64,000 nt of DNA from Candidatus Synoicihabitans palmerolidicus (GTDB lineage Bacteria; Verrucomicrobiota; Verrucomicrobiia; Opitutales; Opitutaceae). The stretch lies in NCBI GenBank assembly GCA_020809425.1, contig JAGGDC010000001.1, forward strand, positions 806,001 to 870,000. Direction: 5' to 3'. Positions 50,619-61,651 of this stretch are shown here, piece by piece; within the stretch, counting starts at the first letter, position 1; every line of letters starts with the position of its first letter. The notes beneath the pieces are model-generated. The model had not been told where the DNA came from and made no database searches. It saw nothing but the letters and a program-made list of their open reading frames with translations. Both the position numbers and the translations under genes were made by a program.

Positions 50619-51619
50619 TCAGGGTTTTTGTATAATAGCATGAAAGACTTCAGCGGGAGACTGTCCGTCGAGCCCGATGCGAGGGAGATTATTGAGTAGC
50701 CACTCCGCTTTGGCGATTTGGCCTTTGGTGACGGTGTTAAAGTCGATGCCTTTAGGGAAGTATTCCCGGATCAGACCGTTGATATTCGCGACTGCACCGC
50801 GCTGCCAAGGGCTGTGTGGATGGCAGAAGTAGACCGCCACTTTTGTGGCAAGGGAGAAGGCGGCATGTTGGGCCATTTAGCGGCCGTTGTCGTAGGTGAG
50901 GGTCTTGCGCAGGTGGGCGGGCAGGCGTTTGAAGGCCCGGATGAGAGCGCGGGCGACGCTGATCGCGTCTTTGGCGCCGCCCAACGGGACGATCATCACG
51001 TAGCGGGAGACCCGTTCGGTGATGACCAAAATGGCGGTGCGATTGCCTGCACCCATGACCAAGTCGGCCTCCCAGTGTTCGGGCACCTCCCGGCGCTCCA
51101 CCTCAGCGGGTCGCTCGCCGATATTGATCGCGCCCGGCAACTGGCCCGAGAGCTTGCCCTTGGCGCGGGGGGGGCGGGACTGCGCCGGGGCTTCTTGCGC
51201 CGCAAATAAGCGATCAATTCCTTCTTAACTGAGCCTTTGGAGTGGACGTAGATGAAGTCGTAGATGGTTTCGTGGCTCACGCGTCGGGTCAGATCAAGGC
51301 CATGACGTCGTCTCAAGGCGACTGCGATTTGCGTGGGCGTAGCGCCGGTGGCAAACAGGGCCAGCACCTCGTCGCGCAAGGCGGGCGTGTCGGCGACTTT
51401 GTTGCGCGCGGCGCACTTGGGCCGACGGCAAGCGCGAGTCTGCGCATCCATGCCGCTGTAGCTGGAGTGCCCGCCGTTGCGGGTGATCTCGCGATTGACC
51501 ACCGAGGCGTCGCGGCCGAGGGCGGCGGCAAGCTGAGCGCCGCTTTTGCCCTGGGCCAAACCGGCATGAATCGCCTCGCGGTCCTTGGCGGTGATGCGCC
51601 GTTGTATTTTTGCCACCAC
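50619..51619 (-). CDS. IS30-family transposase with in-frame TAA (frameshifted)
   Basis: An N-terminal helix-turn-helix (AKDREAIHAGLAQGKSGAQLAAALGRDASVVNREITRNG) is followed by RRVSHETIYDFIYVHSKG. After an indel near 51175 the catalytic core appears: GERPAEVERREVPEHWEADLVMGAGNRTAILVITERVSRYVMIVPL (first Asp), LTYDNGR (second Asp) and, after TAA at 50877-50879, MAQHAAFSLATKVAVYFCHPHSPWQRGAVANINGLIREYFPKG (third acidic region). The stop replaces the Glu of the conserved DNGxE segment. Asn stands where most IS30 enzymes have the catalytic Glu (GxxENTN). Confidence 0.87.
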
Positions 51620-51665
51620 TCCAAATCCTCCGCTCTGCGCCCACGACGCCAGCGCTGAGTTTTTC

Positions 51666-51717
51666 CCAGAGAGAGGACGACCGGCCCGCCAAGCCGGGCC
51701 GGTCGTCCTCTCTCTGG
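51666..51717. repeat. 22-bp perfect inverted repeat, 8-nt loop
   Basis: 51666-51687 is the exact complement of 51696-51717. It lies 47 bases upstream of the IS30 transposase start, between IS30 and ISNCY copy C. No T-run follows in either direction. Confidence 0.85.
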
Positions 51718-51730
51718 CTTGTGTATAGCT

Positions 51731-53533
51731 GGAGCGTGTCCCATTTACCCTGATTTTGGAAGGGGGGCAGGAAAGCCGATTTTTGAGCGGATTTCCGGCT
51801 ACGAATGGCGGATGTAGGCGCGCGCAGATGCAATTTAATGGCTAAATTGCAGTGTCGCAGCAGTCAGTGCCTGGATCGTTTCCATGCGGGAACCTCCGGC
51901 AGCCGGTTTATTGTTCATCGTTGGAGTAGGCTTGGTGGTTTTAGGCGGCTTGGGCCTGCGGTGGTTGGTCGGCCAGCAGTCGGGCGATGAGCCACAGGTT
52001 GTGACCGAGGATGCTCCAGGCTACCGCCAGGTAGCGATTCGTGAAGCCTCTGGCACTCAATCGCTTGCCTTGGCGTTGCTTGATGATGGCGATGCGGGCT
52101 TCCGTCGAAGCCCGGCGATGTTGGAGCGCCACGAACTGCGGCTCCTGCATGCGCCGTTGCAGTTGCTGCGGATCGCGGGGGCAGTGGCGTCATAAATGTC
52201 GGCTTCGGCCAAGCGGTCGCACCGCCGTTTGGTCGAGAAGCCTCGGTCGGTGCTCGCCGCTTTGATCGGGGTGCTCAGGTCGAACTGCTTCTGGCGCTCG
52301 AGGCTCTGGTCGAACTGACGCCATTCGGCCGGAGTCATTCCCTGATACCACTGCCAATCGGTGATCAATCCCGTCACGTTCTCACTGATCATGAGGATGT
52401 TGCCAAACTCGACCTCGCCGGACGCCTTGCCCCGGACCACGGTCTGCACGTCGGGTTCGTAGACGCTAAGGATCTTCCCGGCGTTGGGCACTGGTCGCGC
52501 GCCGATGATGTGTTCGTGGGCCTGTTTGATTGCGGCCGGCAGTTGCTCGAGCCTGGCGTCGATGCGCGCAATGATGCGGGTGGCCTGGCGCTCATTGAAG
52601 CGGGTCCGGGCGTAGTCGGCGGCGAGGTGGTCGCCGATGGTGCGCAGCAGGCGTTTCATCTGGCGGAGCACGCCCTTGCGGGCCCGCTTCGCATCGCGGC
52701 GCCGTCGGCTGTGGGTCATCGCGATGCACCACCGATTCATCTGCTTGGCAAAGACTGGCGACTCGTTCGGCATCCGACCCCGCAACCCCGCTGCACGGAT
52801 CAGTTTCACCGCCTTGAGCAGGGGGTGCGGCTCACGTCGCGAAAGAGCACCCAGTCGACCGGGAAATCGATGTTGGCCTGCAGGCAGGTCGAGTCCACCA
52901 GGCACGTATCCATCGGCTGCGCCGCAGCCAGTCCCAGTTCGCTCGCCCGGTCCGGCCTCACCGCACATCTCGATAAAGACTTGGCTCATCTTACGCACCA
53001 GCCCGGCGGGGAAGCATTTGGACGCACGCTCCCGCACGCTTTCTTTGGGAGACCCCCTTGATGCCGTCGATCCGGCGCGCTCCGCAAAAGTCGGCCAACA
53101 GATCGCTGGAGGCGATGCTCAGGGAAAGTTTACGCAAGCTGATGTTTCCGAGCATCATGCGCAATACCTGCACCCGCAGCGCCTTGCGCGCGAACTGCAG
53201 GTGTCGCGGCAACCCGGCCACGTCGTCGCCTCCCCAGTTTTCCCGGGCAAAGTCCACGGCCATCGCTTCCAAGTGACTGTTGGCCAGCAACTGGTCGAGC
53301 CCCGCCAGTGGATCGCGAAACGCGGCGTAATCTTTGTTGGGTCCGACCGGAGTCAGGTCTGGACGCAGCCAGGTTTGCAGGGCAACTTCCGGAGCGACGG
53401 CTTCGGTAGTATTGTTCACACCAAATTATACACACCGTTTTTGTGCCGAAACCAGGAAATCCTCCCGGGTTCGGCCTCTTTATTTTTACGCTACCTCCTC
53501 TTCTCCCACCTCTTGCGCTTGTTGGACACGCTC
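51731..53533 (-). mobile_element. ISNCY-like insertion sequence (copy C), inverted relative to B
   Basis: 1803 bp with ends GGAGCGTGTCC (51731) and GGACACGCTCT (53523-53533). Sequence is nearly identical to copy B read in reverse. The right end truncates a glycosyltransferase gene. Confidence 0.85.
51941..53419 (-). CDS. DDE-type transposase, ISNCY/IS1202-like (copy C, frameshifted)
   Basis: The same protein as in copy B with different breaks. The N-terminal frame (NNTTEAVAPEVALQTWLRPDLTPVGPNKDYAAFRDPLAGLDQLL) runs to RRIDGIKGVSQRK near 53050. The next frame covers KQFDLSTPIKAASTDRGFSTKRRCDRLAEADIYDA. The last gives VALQHRRASTEARIAIIKQRQGKRLSARGFTNRYLAVAWSILGHNLWLIARLL. Loss of frame near 53040, 52880 and 52190. 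Confidence 0.78.
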
Positions 53534-53835
53534 TACATAGGAACGCCATCCCAAGTTCCCAATCCCGACCTTCCGTGTGATTTGCGGGGAGCACGGCCGT
53601 ACCCGCACGACATGGATGGACGCCGGAATATCGGCCAACAGTTCAGGTTCAATGTTCTGACTCTCGGAATCGGGTTCGCACGCGAGGACCGTAACATCCA
53701 CCCGTTTTCTCGGAAATGCGGTAAACTCATGCGTACACGCTGGGGGTCCGGCGCGTTGACTGGCGGGAAGTTGGGAGTGACTATCAGTACGCGTCAACGG
53801 CTGACGGCTGACGGCGCTTTTCTGAGATTCGGGCA
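53534..53835 (-). pseudogene. Glycosyltransferase family 4-like, N-terminal fragment cut by IS
   Basis: Over three frames the minus strand reads VLIVTPNFPPVNAPDPQRVRMSLPHFRENGW, then DVTVLACEPDSESQNIEPELLADIPASIHVVRVRPCSPQITRKVGIGNLGWRSY, the acceptor-binding half of a GT4-type enzyme. It ends at the terminal repeat of ISNCY copy C; the GDP/UDP-sugar-binding half is missing from the window. It was the last gene of the surface-polysaccharide operon. Confidence 0.68.
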
Positions 53836-53864
53836 ACATTTCGTTGGGGCGGCTACGTTCAGCC

Positions 53865-54767
53865 TTATGCTTTCCACTCAGGCAATTTGCGACCGGTCAG
53901 CTGTTCCAAAGTAGTCACATCGTCTGAGAATCGAGATCGAAGTTCGGCGGTCAAATTGGCGGGAGGAGTCGGGTAACCCTGTCGGGGGAAAACACGTTCG
54001 GCCCACTGCCGCAGTTTTAATTTCTGCACGATCTTAAGCGGCGTCGCGTAGTTCCATCGTCGGCTGAGCGGGCCGAGTCCCTTAACTACCGCGGTTTGAT
54101 ACATCCACGCATAGGTTTGACCGGCCCATCCTCCGCGAGGCGACACCCCGGCACGGGCGTGTTGCTGGATGGGTGGTTTGAAGTCCAGATCCACACCAAG
54201 GTCTGCAAAACCCCGGCTCAGCGTAGCTTCGGGTGCGGACTTGAGTTCATTATGCCAGATCACGGTGAATTGTTCGAGCGGGAAAAACTTCAACCAATGA
54301 GTCAGATGGTGGCCCTGACGCGCGGGGTTGATCAGTAATTCCTCATGGCGCTCGAGCGCGGTGACTAGGTCAGGCTGTGATGTATTTCGGCACGTAAAGT
54401 TTTGGCGTAATAGGTGCCCATAGTTCGATTGGAGCATTTGGACAGGATCACAGAGCATCAGGATCAACTTGACTTTTGGCAGGTGAAGTTTGATCTACAT
54501 CGGGACTTCGGGAGTTTCCAAATAATCTGCTGAAAACTCACCGATGGTTTGATGCGACTGGGCGTCAGCGAAGAATGAACTGTAGTAAAAGAAAGGATAC
54601 TCCGGGTAGGGGTAGCCGAAAAAATGGGTTTCCTTGATGGGAGGTAAATAGATATCCGGGTGAGCGGAAAGTTGCTCGGACAACCAGGTGGTTCCTGCTT
54701 TGAGAGAGCCGATGCCGAGGAAATCAGGTTGCTTAGGCTCGGTATTTTTAGACGGGGTAGGAGTCAT
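53865..54767 (-). CDS. Sulfotransferase-family protein with in-frame TAG
   Basis: The start at 54767 overlaps the stop of the glycosyltransferase before it (ATGA). DFLGIGSLKAGTTWLSEQLSAHPDIYLPPIKETHFF is the PAPS 5'-phosphosulfate loop and the substrate-proximal KExHFF region. After FSADYLETPEVPM a TAG (54495-54497) interrupts; the same frame continues IKLHLPKVKLILMLCDPVQMLQSNYGHLLR, the 3'-phosphate-binding DPVxRxxSxY-like segment. 300 residues. It probably adds sulfate to the polysaccharide made by this operon. Confidence 0.82.
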
Positions 54768-56001
54768 CGATTCAGCGCTCCTTTGACTTGGTGCAAAAAT
54801 GCCAGCTGTTCGACGTCCCAGTTGAACCGAGTCTGCCCCAGCTCCCAGGCGCGTTCGCGCGCAACGATTCGTCCGGGACGATCCAGCCACCATTTTCCCA
54901 ATACGTCAGCTGACGCGTCCGGATCATTGGGGTCAATGCGGAGGGCTGCCGGGCCCATCTCGGATGCAATCGGTAGGGGTGTAGGCGTAGGGGCATGCCA
55001 GCGAGCAGGTAGGCGAAAATCTTGTTGGCAAGACAGATGTCATGAGTGGGCGGCGTCGGTAACTCGCAGGCTAGACCCAAATCGTGTGGTGCCGCGAGTC
55101 GCGACATTTCCGCGGGGGCAGCTGGAGGGAGGATTCGCAGTTTTAGCGTGGACCCACGGCCCTTGGCCAAGCCCGAGCGAAGCGTTGTCACAAATGATTC
55201 GATCGGGTTGCCTCGCAGGTTCAGTTCCACGGACATGGGAAGCCGGTTCAATATTTCTACTATTCCTTCCAAGCCGCGCTGTGGTCCGATGGTTTGGGAA
55301 AACTAATATAATCGGAAGACACCATCATCTGTGGGACGAACCGGATTGGCGGGAGCGTTAGTACGCGGGAACACATTCAGCATCGAAATCGGCTTGGATT
55401 CCAAAGGGTAGAGATCAGCATAGGCGTCGGCGATCAGGGGCGCAGCGGCAGTCAAATAGATCGCTTGGGGCAACAAGGTTTCCTCGATTACGCGAATGGC
55501 GGTGTGCTGGGCGGAGTCGTTCAAAACCGCGTCAGTTTCCCCAGTGTGGAAATCCTCGGCATCGAACGCGAATGAGGCGCCCGAGCGCTGAGCCGCCCAG
55601 GCCGCCGCCGCCAGTCCCGCGATGGTATGGCCGATGAACAATTGCGATTCAGTGCTTCGAGCGGCTTTCGCGAGGCGCTCGATGGTCGTGCTATGCGCGG
55701 TTCGTGCCAAAGCGAGCGGAACGACATTGGAGGAGAATCTGCGCAGTCGACGTAAAGCGATGAGTTGGCGTAACCGAGACAGTTTGGCGGAGAAACTAGG
55801 ACGGAAATCCAGTCGATGCGTGCGCCACGGTGCATGGGCCATAACCGATTTTTCCAGACGATCTGTGATCGGGTGATTTTGGCCGCTCACCACGTGCACA
55901 TCGAAGCCGGCATCGCACAATGCCTCCGCTTCTTTGACCAGTGGGGGGTTACTTGCGAGGTGTGAGGGAGAAACCAAACCAATGCGGGTGGCTGCGCTCA
56001 T
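54764..56001 (-). CDS. Glycosyltransferase (GT4-like; frameshifted)
   Basis: The start at 56001 overlaps the preceding stop. RIGLVSPSHLASNPPLVKEAEALCDAGFDVHVVSGQ is the Rossmann acceptor domain, and SGASFAFDAEDFHTGE a conserved middle motif. An indel near 55305 leads to FSQTIGPQRGLEGIVEILNRLPMSVELNLRG, the donor domain; another near 54990 gives the end LGQTRFNWDVEQLAFLHQV. About 413 residues. Loss of the usual ExFGxxxxE is apparent: the region PPTHDICLANKIFAYLLAGMP fills that place with K-I-F-x-Y-L-x-A-G-x-P, as in GT4 enzymes that act on surface glycans. Confidence 0.75.
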
Positions 56002-57266
56002 GCGGGCACATCCTCCCATTTGGTCCGAATGGTGTCGACGACCTGTGCTCGGTAGTCGGACCATTGGCGCGCTTGCGCCGTTAACCTGGCCGGTTCACGC
56101 ATTGAAACCAGTGCATCCCGGTTCTCATGACACCAAGTGACCACTTCTGCGATGGCGTCGGCGGAGCGGGCCTCGATTAATTTACCATTTTGGCCGTCCT
56201 TCAACAGGTCCGCCGCTCCTGCTCGGCAAGTGGTGATCACCGGGCACCCTTGGGCCCAAGCCTCGGTGGCAACCATGCCGAAACCGTCGCACAGAGTGGG
56301 AAACAACAAGGCATCTGCTTGTCCGTATAGAGGCATGGGTTCGTCCCGGGACAGTGTTCCGTGCAACTGGATTCCATCGGGGATCGGATTACCAAGTGAG
56401 TCGGGAAGACCGTTGGATCCGTAGACACTAAGCTGGGCCACCTGCCCGAGATCATACTTGCGCCACGCCTCGATAATGTAGTGTGCTCCCTTGCGAATAC
56501 TGAACGTTCCGGCCCAGATCAGTTTGAGCGGTTCATCGTGGGATGTGACGGGCAAACGCCTCGAGTTGGCCACCGGTGCGGGAGCTTCCAACGGAACCAC
56601 GGAAACCTTCGAAACATCCCAACCGGCCTCCACGAAGGACTGCCGGGTGAATTGGGAGGCGACCATGATAACATCGGCCAGATCCCACTCGGCTTTGCGT
56701 CGTGCGGCTCGATTGGCCTCCCGGGCGGCCACTTGTTTTTGCAACGGAATACGTAGCTCCGGTACTAGATCCAATTCGGCCGCGAGCATACTTTTGACGT
56801 AGCCCGGCTCCGGCGCCGGTATCACCAGAATACGGCGCCGCCCCGACTCCGCCGCCGCCCGCAAGGTGTGCAGGCAGGCATGTTCGTAACCGAAAACAGC
56901 TTCGACATCGCGATTCAGGCAATGCCGGGCTACATCGCGGTCGAATCCAGGTTCCGCCCATTCCCAGATCCGATCCCCTAAGCGTTGCGGTCGATCGATC
57001 CGTCCGGCCACCAGGCGGATCAACTCGCGCCAAGACGACTGCGAGACCAAGTCGGTCGGCAGTTCCTGCAACGTTCGTTTACGTAGCTCCCGCGCGAAGT
57101 TGAAGCCGATCACCCGGCCGGCTCGAACGGCGCAACGCTGCCTCCATAAATGCGGATCATCGAAGATCGCGGTATGAAACTTATGCAGCATGTTGGCCTC
57201 CCACAAAGCGCGGGCATCCTGTTGCACGTGGGGTGCTACCATCGTATGGAAGATCAACGTTTTCAT
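55998..57266 (-). CDS. Glycosyltransferase family 4 protein
   Basis: An intact protein of 422 residues. The acceptor half ends around ADVIMVASQFTRQSFVEAGWDVSKVSVVPLEAP. The GT1-type donor domain follows: LKLIWAGTFSIRKGAHYIIEAW, LHGTLSRDEPMPLYGQADALLFPTLCDGFGMVATEAWAQGCPVITT, with E-x7-E. The stop overlaps the next start by four bases. It is the only glycosyltransferase of the operon read without interruption in the window. Confidence 0.9.
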   Translation of the reverse strand: MKTLIFHTMVAPHVQQDARALWEANMLHKFHTAIFDDPHLWRQRCAVRAGRVIGFNFARELRKRTLQELPTDLVSQSSWRELIRLVAGRIDRPQRLGDRIWEWAEPGFDRDVARHCLNRDVEAVFGYEHACLHTLRAAAESGRRRILVIPAPEPGYVKSMLAAELDLVPELRIPLQKQVAAREANRAARRKAEWDLADVIMVASQFTRQSFVEAGWDVSKVSVVPLEAPAPVANSRRLPVTSHDEPLKLIWAGTFSIRKGAHYIIEAWRKYDLGQVAQLSVYGSNGLPDSLGNPIPDGIQLHGTLSRDEPMPLYGQADALLFPTLCDGFGMVATEAWAQGCPVITTCRAGAADLLKDGQNGKLIEARSADAIAEVVTWCHENRDALVSMREPARLTAQARQWSDYRAQVVDTIRTKWEDVPA

Positions 57267-57273
57267 CGGCCGG

Positions 57274-58221
57274 TCATGTACGCTGAGTCAGACGCTTGAC
57301 CCGCGCGGCAAAGCGCCATCCCCACAATCGATCAGACCACCTCACCAGACGCCCACCCAGAATTCGGCGCGAGGACCCGCCGGCGGCTTCGGCCGCCGCT
57401 TGCGCTGCGGTGGCTGCAGCCGGAAGTACGGGATACAATTCATAGGCCAGCATCTGCCACGCATCGGCGACTGCTTCTTGCACACGTGAGGATGCTTCGG
57501 CTGACTGGAGGTGTTGGACGATCAGTTGGATCGAACGCTGCTGTGAACGCAGGGCGCGTGCATCGTTGCGACGACTGAGACTGTTCGCGACACCAGATCG
57601 GTAGTAACATCGCGCATCCGCGCAGAACACAATTCCGGTAGCGGCCAGCATGATACGGCAGAAATATTCCCCATCGTCGTTGAGACTGAGAGCTTCGTCC
57701 CACGGCCCGGCGCGATCAATGACGCTGCGCGGTGTCAGCCAGCAGATCGGAGGCATCATCCAGCCCTCCTGCAGTTGTCGAACTTGGAACTCGACGCCGC
57801 TTTGATCACGCGATTGTGCTTCCTACCGAAATTCAGCATTCTCAATTTATTCATGAAACCTCGCCCAAGCTGCCGACGCGATATTGCCTTCGGGAACGGA
57901 TCGGAGACGTTGCAACTGCCGCTGAATCTTGGTGGCGTCGAGCAGATCATCCGCATCCAAAAACTGGATATACTCTCCCCTGGCCAGGCGAAGCCCGTGG
58001 TTGCGCGCCGCCGCAGCGCCGGAGTTGGGTTGAGAGACCACCTTCACTCCGCGAGCGACATAGCTCTGAGCCAGAGCCAGGCTGTCGTCGCTGGAACCGT
58101 CGTTCACGAGAATGACTTCGAAGTCCACGCCGATTTGACTCAATGCGGAATCCAAGGTCGCGGCCAACCACGGGGCTGCATTGTAGCAGGGAATGAGGAT
58201 GCTGACTTCCGGCGTGTTCAA
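57274..58221 (-). CDS. Glycosyltransferase family 2 protein with two in-frame stops
   Basis: VSILIPCYNAAPWLAATLDSALSQIGVDFEVILVNDGSSDDSL and GEYIQFLDADDLLD are the GT-A nucleotide-binding and DxD segments. TAA at 57847-57849 and TAG at 57823-57825 interrupt HE-x-IENAEFR-x-EAQSRDQSG; the same frame then continues VEFQVRQLQEGWMMPPICWLTPRSVIDRAGPWDEALSLNDDGEYFCRIML (the ED-like catalytic region is NDDGEYF). 313 residues in total. It starts at 58221, overlapping the upstream stop. Confidence 0.83.
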
Positions 58222-59233
58222 GGCACCAGGGCGTCGGGCGTATAACGTGCAGCCAACGCGTTCAGTTCGGCGTCGTTTATTGTGCGACAGGTCTCATACG
58301 ATGACGAAGCCAACGAGCGGTTCGAACCCAGCCCAGTCGAGGTCCGAGCACGCGCAGCGCTCGCCCAGAGGGTGGCAGCCATTCCGGAGCCGGACACTGG
58401 CGCCACAACGCCAACTGGCGTCGCTGAAATTCAGCATCAAAGTCGTAAGGGAGACCGCGCCAAGCGTGGAACGCTTTGGCCGCCACCATACGCCTGGCAC
58501 GTTCACCCTGATCATTGCGAGGGCAACTCTTCATGAACTGTTCGGCAACGCTAAGTGCGGCGTAGGCCATCGCTTCCCATCTACCCGTCAGGCGGGAGCC
58601 TGGATGAACGCCGATCCAAGTGTGGTAGCCGGGAACCTTAAGTACTTTGGCCGCGAATGGGATAGAACCAAATTTCTGCGACGGGGTTGTAGCGCGCGTG
58701 AGGGGCGAAGAGAGACGCTTCGAGTAACTCTCGTAGGTAGCCGGTGCGAAACAGTGGGGAGTGGGGCGGAGGCTGGACTTGTACGTAGAAGCAGGTTGGG
58801 TCCGTGGTTTCGAGCGCTGGTTTGGGTTTTATTTTTCTCAGTGACTCCCACGGTCCCTCGGCAAACTCCACGTTGCCACTATCCGTATAGCTCACATCGG
58901 CGGATTCCACTCGCATGGCGTTTATTTGCCGGGAGAGTTTGTCGAGACTAATCAAATCGTCGGAGTCGAGCAACAAGGTAAACTCGCCCTTCGCGGCCTT
59001 GAACCCGGCGAGACGAGCGAACAGCAAGCCTTGGTTTGGTTGCCGGATCACGTGATTACACAGTTCGCAGTTGAGTGGCCAGTTGTTCAGTGGCGGGGAC
59101 ATCTGATCCATCGTCGACCAAGATGATTTCGCAGTTCAATCCTGCTCTCGCGCGCTCGATGCTGGCCAAAACGACAGGCAGCGTGTCAGCTGCGGTTTAA
59201 ATAGGGAATGATGATACTAAGATCGATAATCAT
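58218..59233 (-). CDS. Glycosyltransferase family 2 protein (frameshifted)
   Basis: The start MIIDLSIIIPYLN at 59233 is followed, after a one-base shift near 59195, by AADTLPVVLASIERARAGLNCEIILVDDGSD; another shift near 59055 gives VIRQPNQGLLFARLAGFKAAKGEFTLLLDSDDLISLDKL with the DSDD motif. The C-terminal parts (YAALSVAEQFMKSCPRNDQ; AYDFDAEF-like) continue to 58218 across further indels. About 335 residues. It belongs to the same operon, 10 bases after the next gene upstream. Confidence 0.78.
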
Positions 59234-59243
59234 CGAATCTAAT

Positions 59244-60268
59244 TCAGGAGGAAGGTACGTCGGTAAATCGACGCCAGTCGCGCTGGACATACCAACGTTT
59301 CGATTCTGCCACGTAGTGGTGCATCACGGCGCCGCATTCCAATGCTTCGGGGAGCTGGGGCAAGGTCACATAGTCATTTGCTGGCGCGATCGAACAAGAT
59401 TGGCCGGCCACTAGCATGGCCACCAGAGCCTGTTCCAAGTAGTAGTTGGTTTTTTCGCGCGTGATTAGCTCGGCGCACCTGTATTTGAGTTTGTCCCAAT
59501 TGAAATCATCGCTCTTGAGGCCACAGAGTCCCACGTTGACTTTTTTCTCCAGCGATTGTCCGGCCAGTTTCGAGAGTAGGGTGCCGGAGTAGCCGTAGGA
59601 CGTATGGACGTCTATGGCGTGGAGAGGCGCACGAGGTTGTGCAGACCAATCAATCAAAAGATGGGGGCGTTTGAAGAACAGCAGATCGGAATCGATAACC
59701 AGTTTCCATCCTTTGGAACCCAAGTGTGGATCGATCAATTTACGGATATTGGGGTAGTGCAGCCAACGATCACGGAAATAGGGGTAACGATCCTCCGGAA
59801 GTAGAGAGCCCAAGTTTTCCTGTATCTCTCGAATTCCTACAAATCGACACGCAGGAATGATCCGTCGTAGATTATCCCGCGCCGTTGCACCCAAACTTCC
59901 GTCATCATTGATAATCGGATGAAGAGGACGGTCAGTGTGGAGTTGGAGAGAGAATACGCAAAACGCCGTTTGGTCCCAGAATCGCTTACCCGTAAGCAGG
60001 TGCACCTCGAACGGACGGCCCGCGGGGGGGCCAAATATGGGAGAGTCTCAGCTGCGACTGCCATTTCTTGGTGACCGAGTCGCGTCTGTTTCTGCTCCCA
60101 AGGGCCTCCTTCCTGCAGACATTTGCGGAAGTCGCCAATTGGATTAAAATAATACCGCAGTGCCATGCGCCCCAGCCAATTGCGCCACGAAAAGGATCGG
60201 GCCGGTTTATCTACGAGAATTTATCGACAAAGCTCCGCGATCGAAGAGATCGCCCAAATCTTGCTCAC
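59244..60268 (-). CDS. Putative glycosyltransferase-like protein (frameshift and in-frame TAA)
   Basis: The recognised core is NIRKLIDPHLGSKGWKLVIDSDLLFFKRPHLLIDW, a GT-A fold segment with DSD where GT8-type enzymes bind metal, then NVGLCGLKSDDFNWDKL. The N-terminal part (RSFSWRNWLGRMALRYYFNPIGDFRKCLQEGGPWEQKQTRLGHQEM) joins by an indel near 60005. A GTG at 60268 gives a start with TAA at 60221-60223 in frame (ELCR-x-ILVDKPAR). The family and sugar are not known; a role in the same polysaccharide is inferred from context. Confidence 0.6.
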
Positions 60269-60354
60269 GAATCGAAGCTGATAGCCTCTGATTGACGTGT
60301 GGCGCCTCGTTATGGAATTTTGCATGCATCGGACCTGAGTTTGTAAAGACACGG

Positions 60355-61421
60355 TCATTTCTTAGTGGGGCGGTTGGTGGATTTAGTCGAGCGATAGCCA
60401 CGTGACTGTTCCTTGCACGAGAGAGTTGGATTATCGACTTTGGTGTGATCGGTGACGGCGAAGAGCAGTGCACACCGATGGTACGCAGCGGCTTCAGCGA
60501 GCGATCGCGGCTCTCCCTTCAAAGTGTCCACAAGCCCCTGGCCAACGAATCTGTTCAGCGGGTCCCCGCCAAGCTTGCCGAGTGTACCACGCCTTCATGC
60601 ATCGTAGAGGCACCGTCTAATTTGCGATCGGAGACCAATTGACCGGGCGAATCCCGTGTCGGTCGAGCACTTGTATCCACGAGCACTGAATTCTACGATT
60701 TAACCTACCCAGGTATTCGGCCTGAAGACGCGATTGCGGGATGAGGTGTGTCAGTTGGAGCGCGGGATAGTAGGCGACGTCACCATCTGCCGCGCAGACT
60801 GCCAGCACAATTTCGTGGTCTCCGCCTGAGGACAGGGCGGTGCCTGTGCGGTCGGAAAGTTGATGGTCCATAGACTGTTCCAACCAAGTATTCATCAAAC
60901 TACGACGCAGGCACATGCCCACGCCGATCGGCGCGCAAAGTGGATATTCAAGCTTGGCTGAAGCGGCCTTTTTAAAAATGGGATCGGGGCCCATATCACG
61001 CAGAGCCAGTAGTCCTATGCACTCTTGCTGCCAGTCGGCAGGGGGAGTTTCGAAGTTCGGGACGCTGCTCCCTCCAAACGCACCGACCTGAGGATGTTTG
61101 GTAGCCAACGCCAACGCCTGACTGAGATAGTCCCGCGACAGTACGTTATCATCGTCGACCAACACCAGCAACGTGCCGCGTGCTTCCGCTGCGCTGCGTC
61201 GTCGCGCTGAAGTAAGTCCAAGCTTGGGTTCGGCGATGCTTAATTAGATTGGATGGTGCATCTTCATTCCAAGATGCCTTCGTCCATGCGGGCGTAGAGG
61301 CATTGTCGACGATCAGGGTCTCCCACGCGGTTGCGGGGAGGTCCTGATCACGAAGGGCCCGCAGCGTGCGCCGAAGTCGCCCCGGGTTTGGGTTATGCGT
61401 TGAGATGATGACCGATAGCAT
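60355..61421 (-). CDS. Glycosyltransferase family 2 protein (frameshift and in-frame TAG)
   Basis: MLSVIISTHNPNPGRLRRTLRALRDQDLPATAWETLIVDNAS is the GT2 start. A shift near 61215 leads to EPKLGLTSARRRSAAEARGTLLVLVDDDNVLSRDYL, with the DDD metal site, and the acceptor region with GGDHEIVLAVCAADGDVAYYPALQLTHLIPQSRLQAEYL (ED/H pattern). TAG at 60617-60619 and an indel near 60575 separate the last part (LGKLGGDPLNRFVGQGLVDTLKG...), which ends in a lysine-rich tail at 60355. About 355 residues. Confidence 0.8.
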
Positions 61422-61651
61422 TAGAGTTACTCGCCCGGACACGGGGACTTAAATGAGCGATGCAGTATCATCGTAATTTTAGATGCGAGTTCCATGGAGT
61501 TCGTCTGTTGAATTCGGCAGGGAATGACTGGATCGCGATAAAGGCTGTGGTTGTCTGGTGATCGGGATCACGGCCGAACAAATCCGTCGAATACCCGTGA
61601 GCGTTACTTGACCATGCCGCCTATGGATCCCTTGCGGTTTTTGATGATGCT

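Larger units (their letters stand above)
50612..51720 (-). mobile_element. IS30-family insertion sequence
   Basis: Defined by the transposase at 50619-51619 and by the break in the VanZ-like gene. It ends next to the ISNCY copy C at 51731. I could not define its terminal repeats confidently. Confidence 0.7.

Noticed and set aside
51666..51717. Intrinsic terminator
   Set aside because: The stem is strong, but neither strand has a T-run after it.
60355..60616. Separate small gene or transposase remnant downstream of the GT2 gene
   Set aside because: Reading through the TAG at 60617 and one indel joins it to the GT2 C-terminus, a better explanation.
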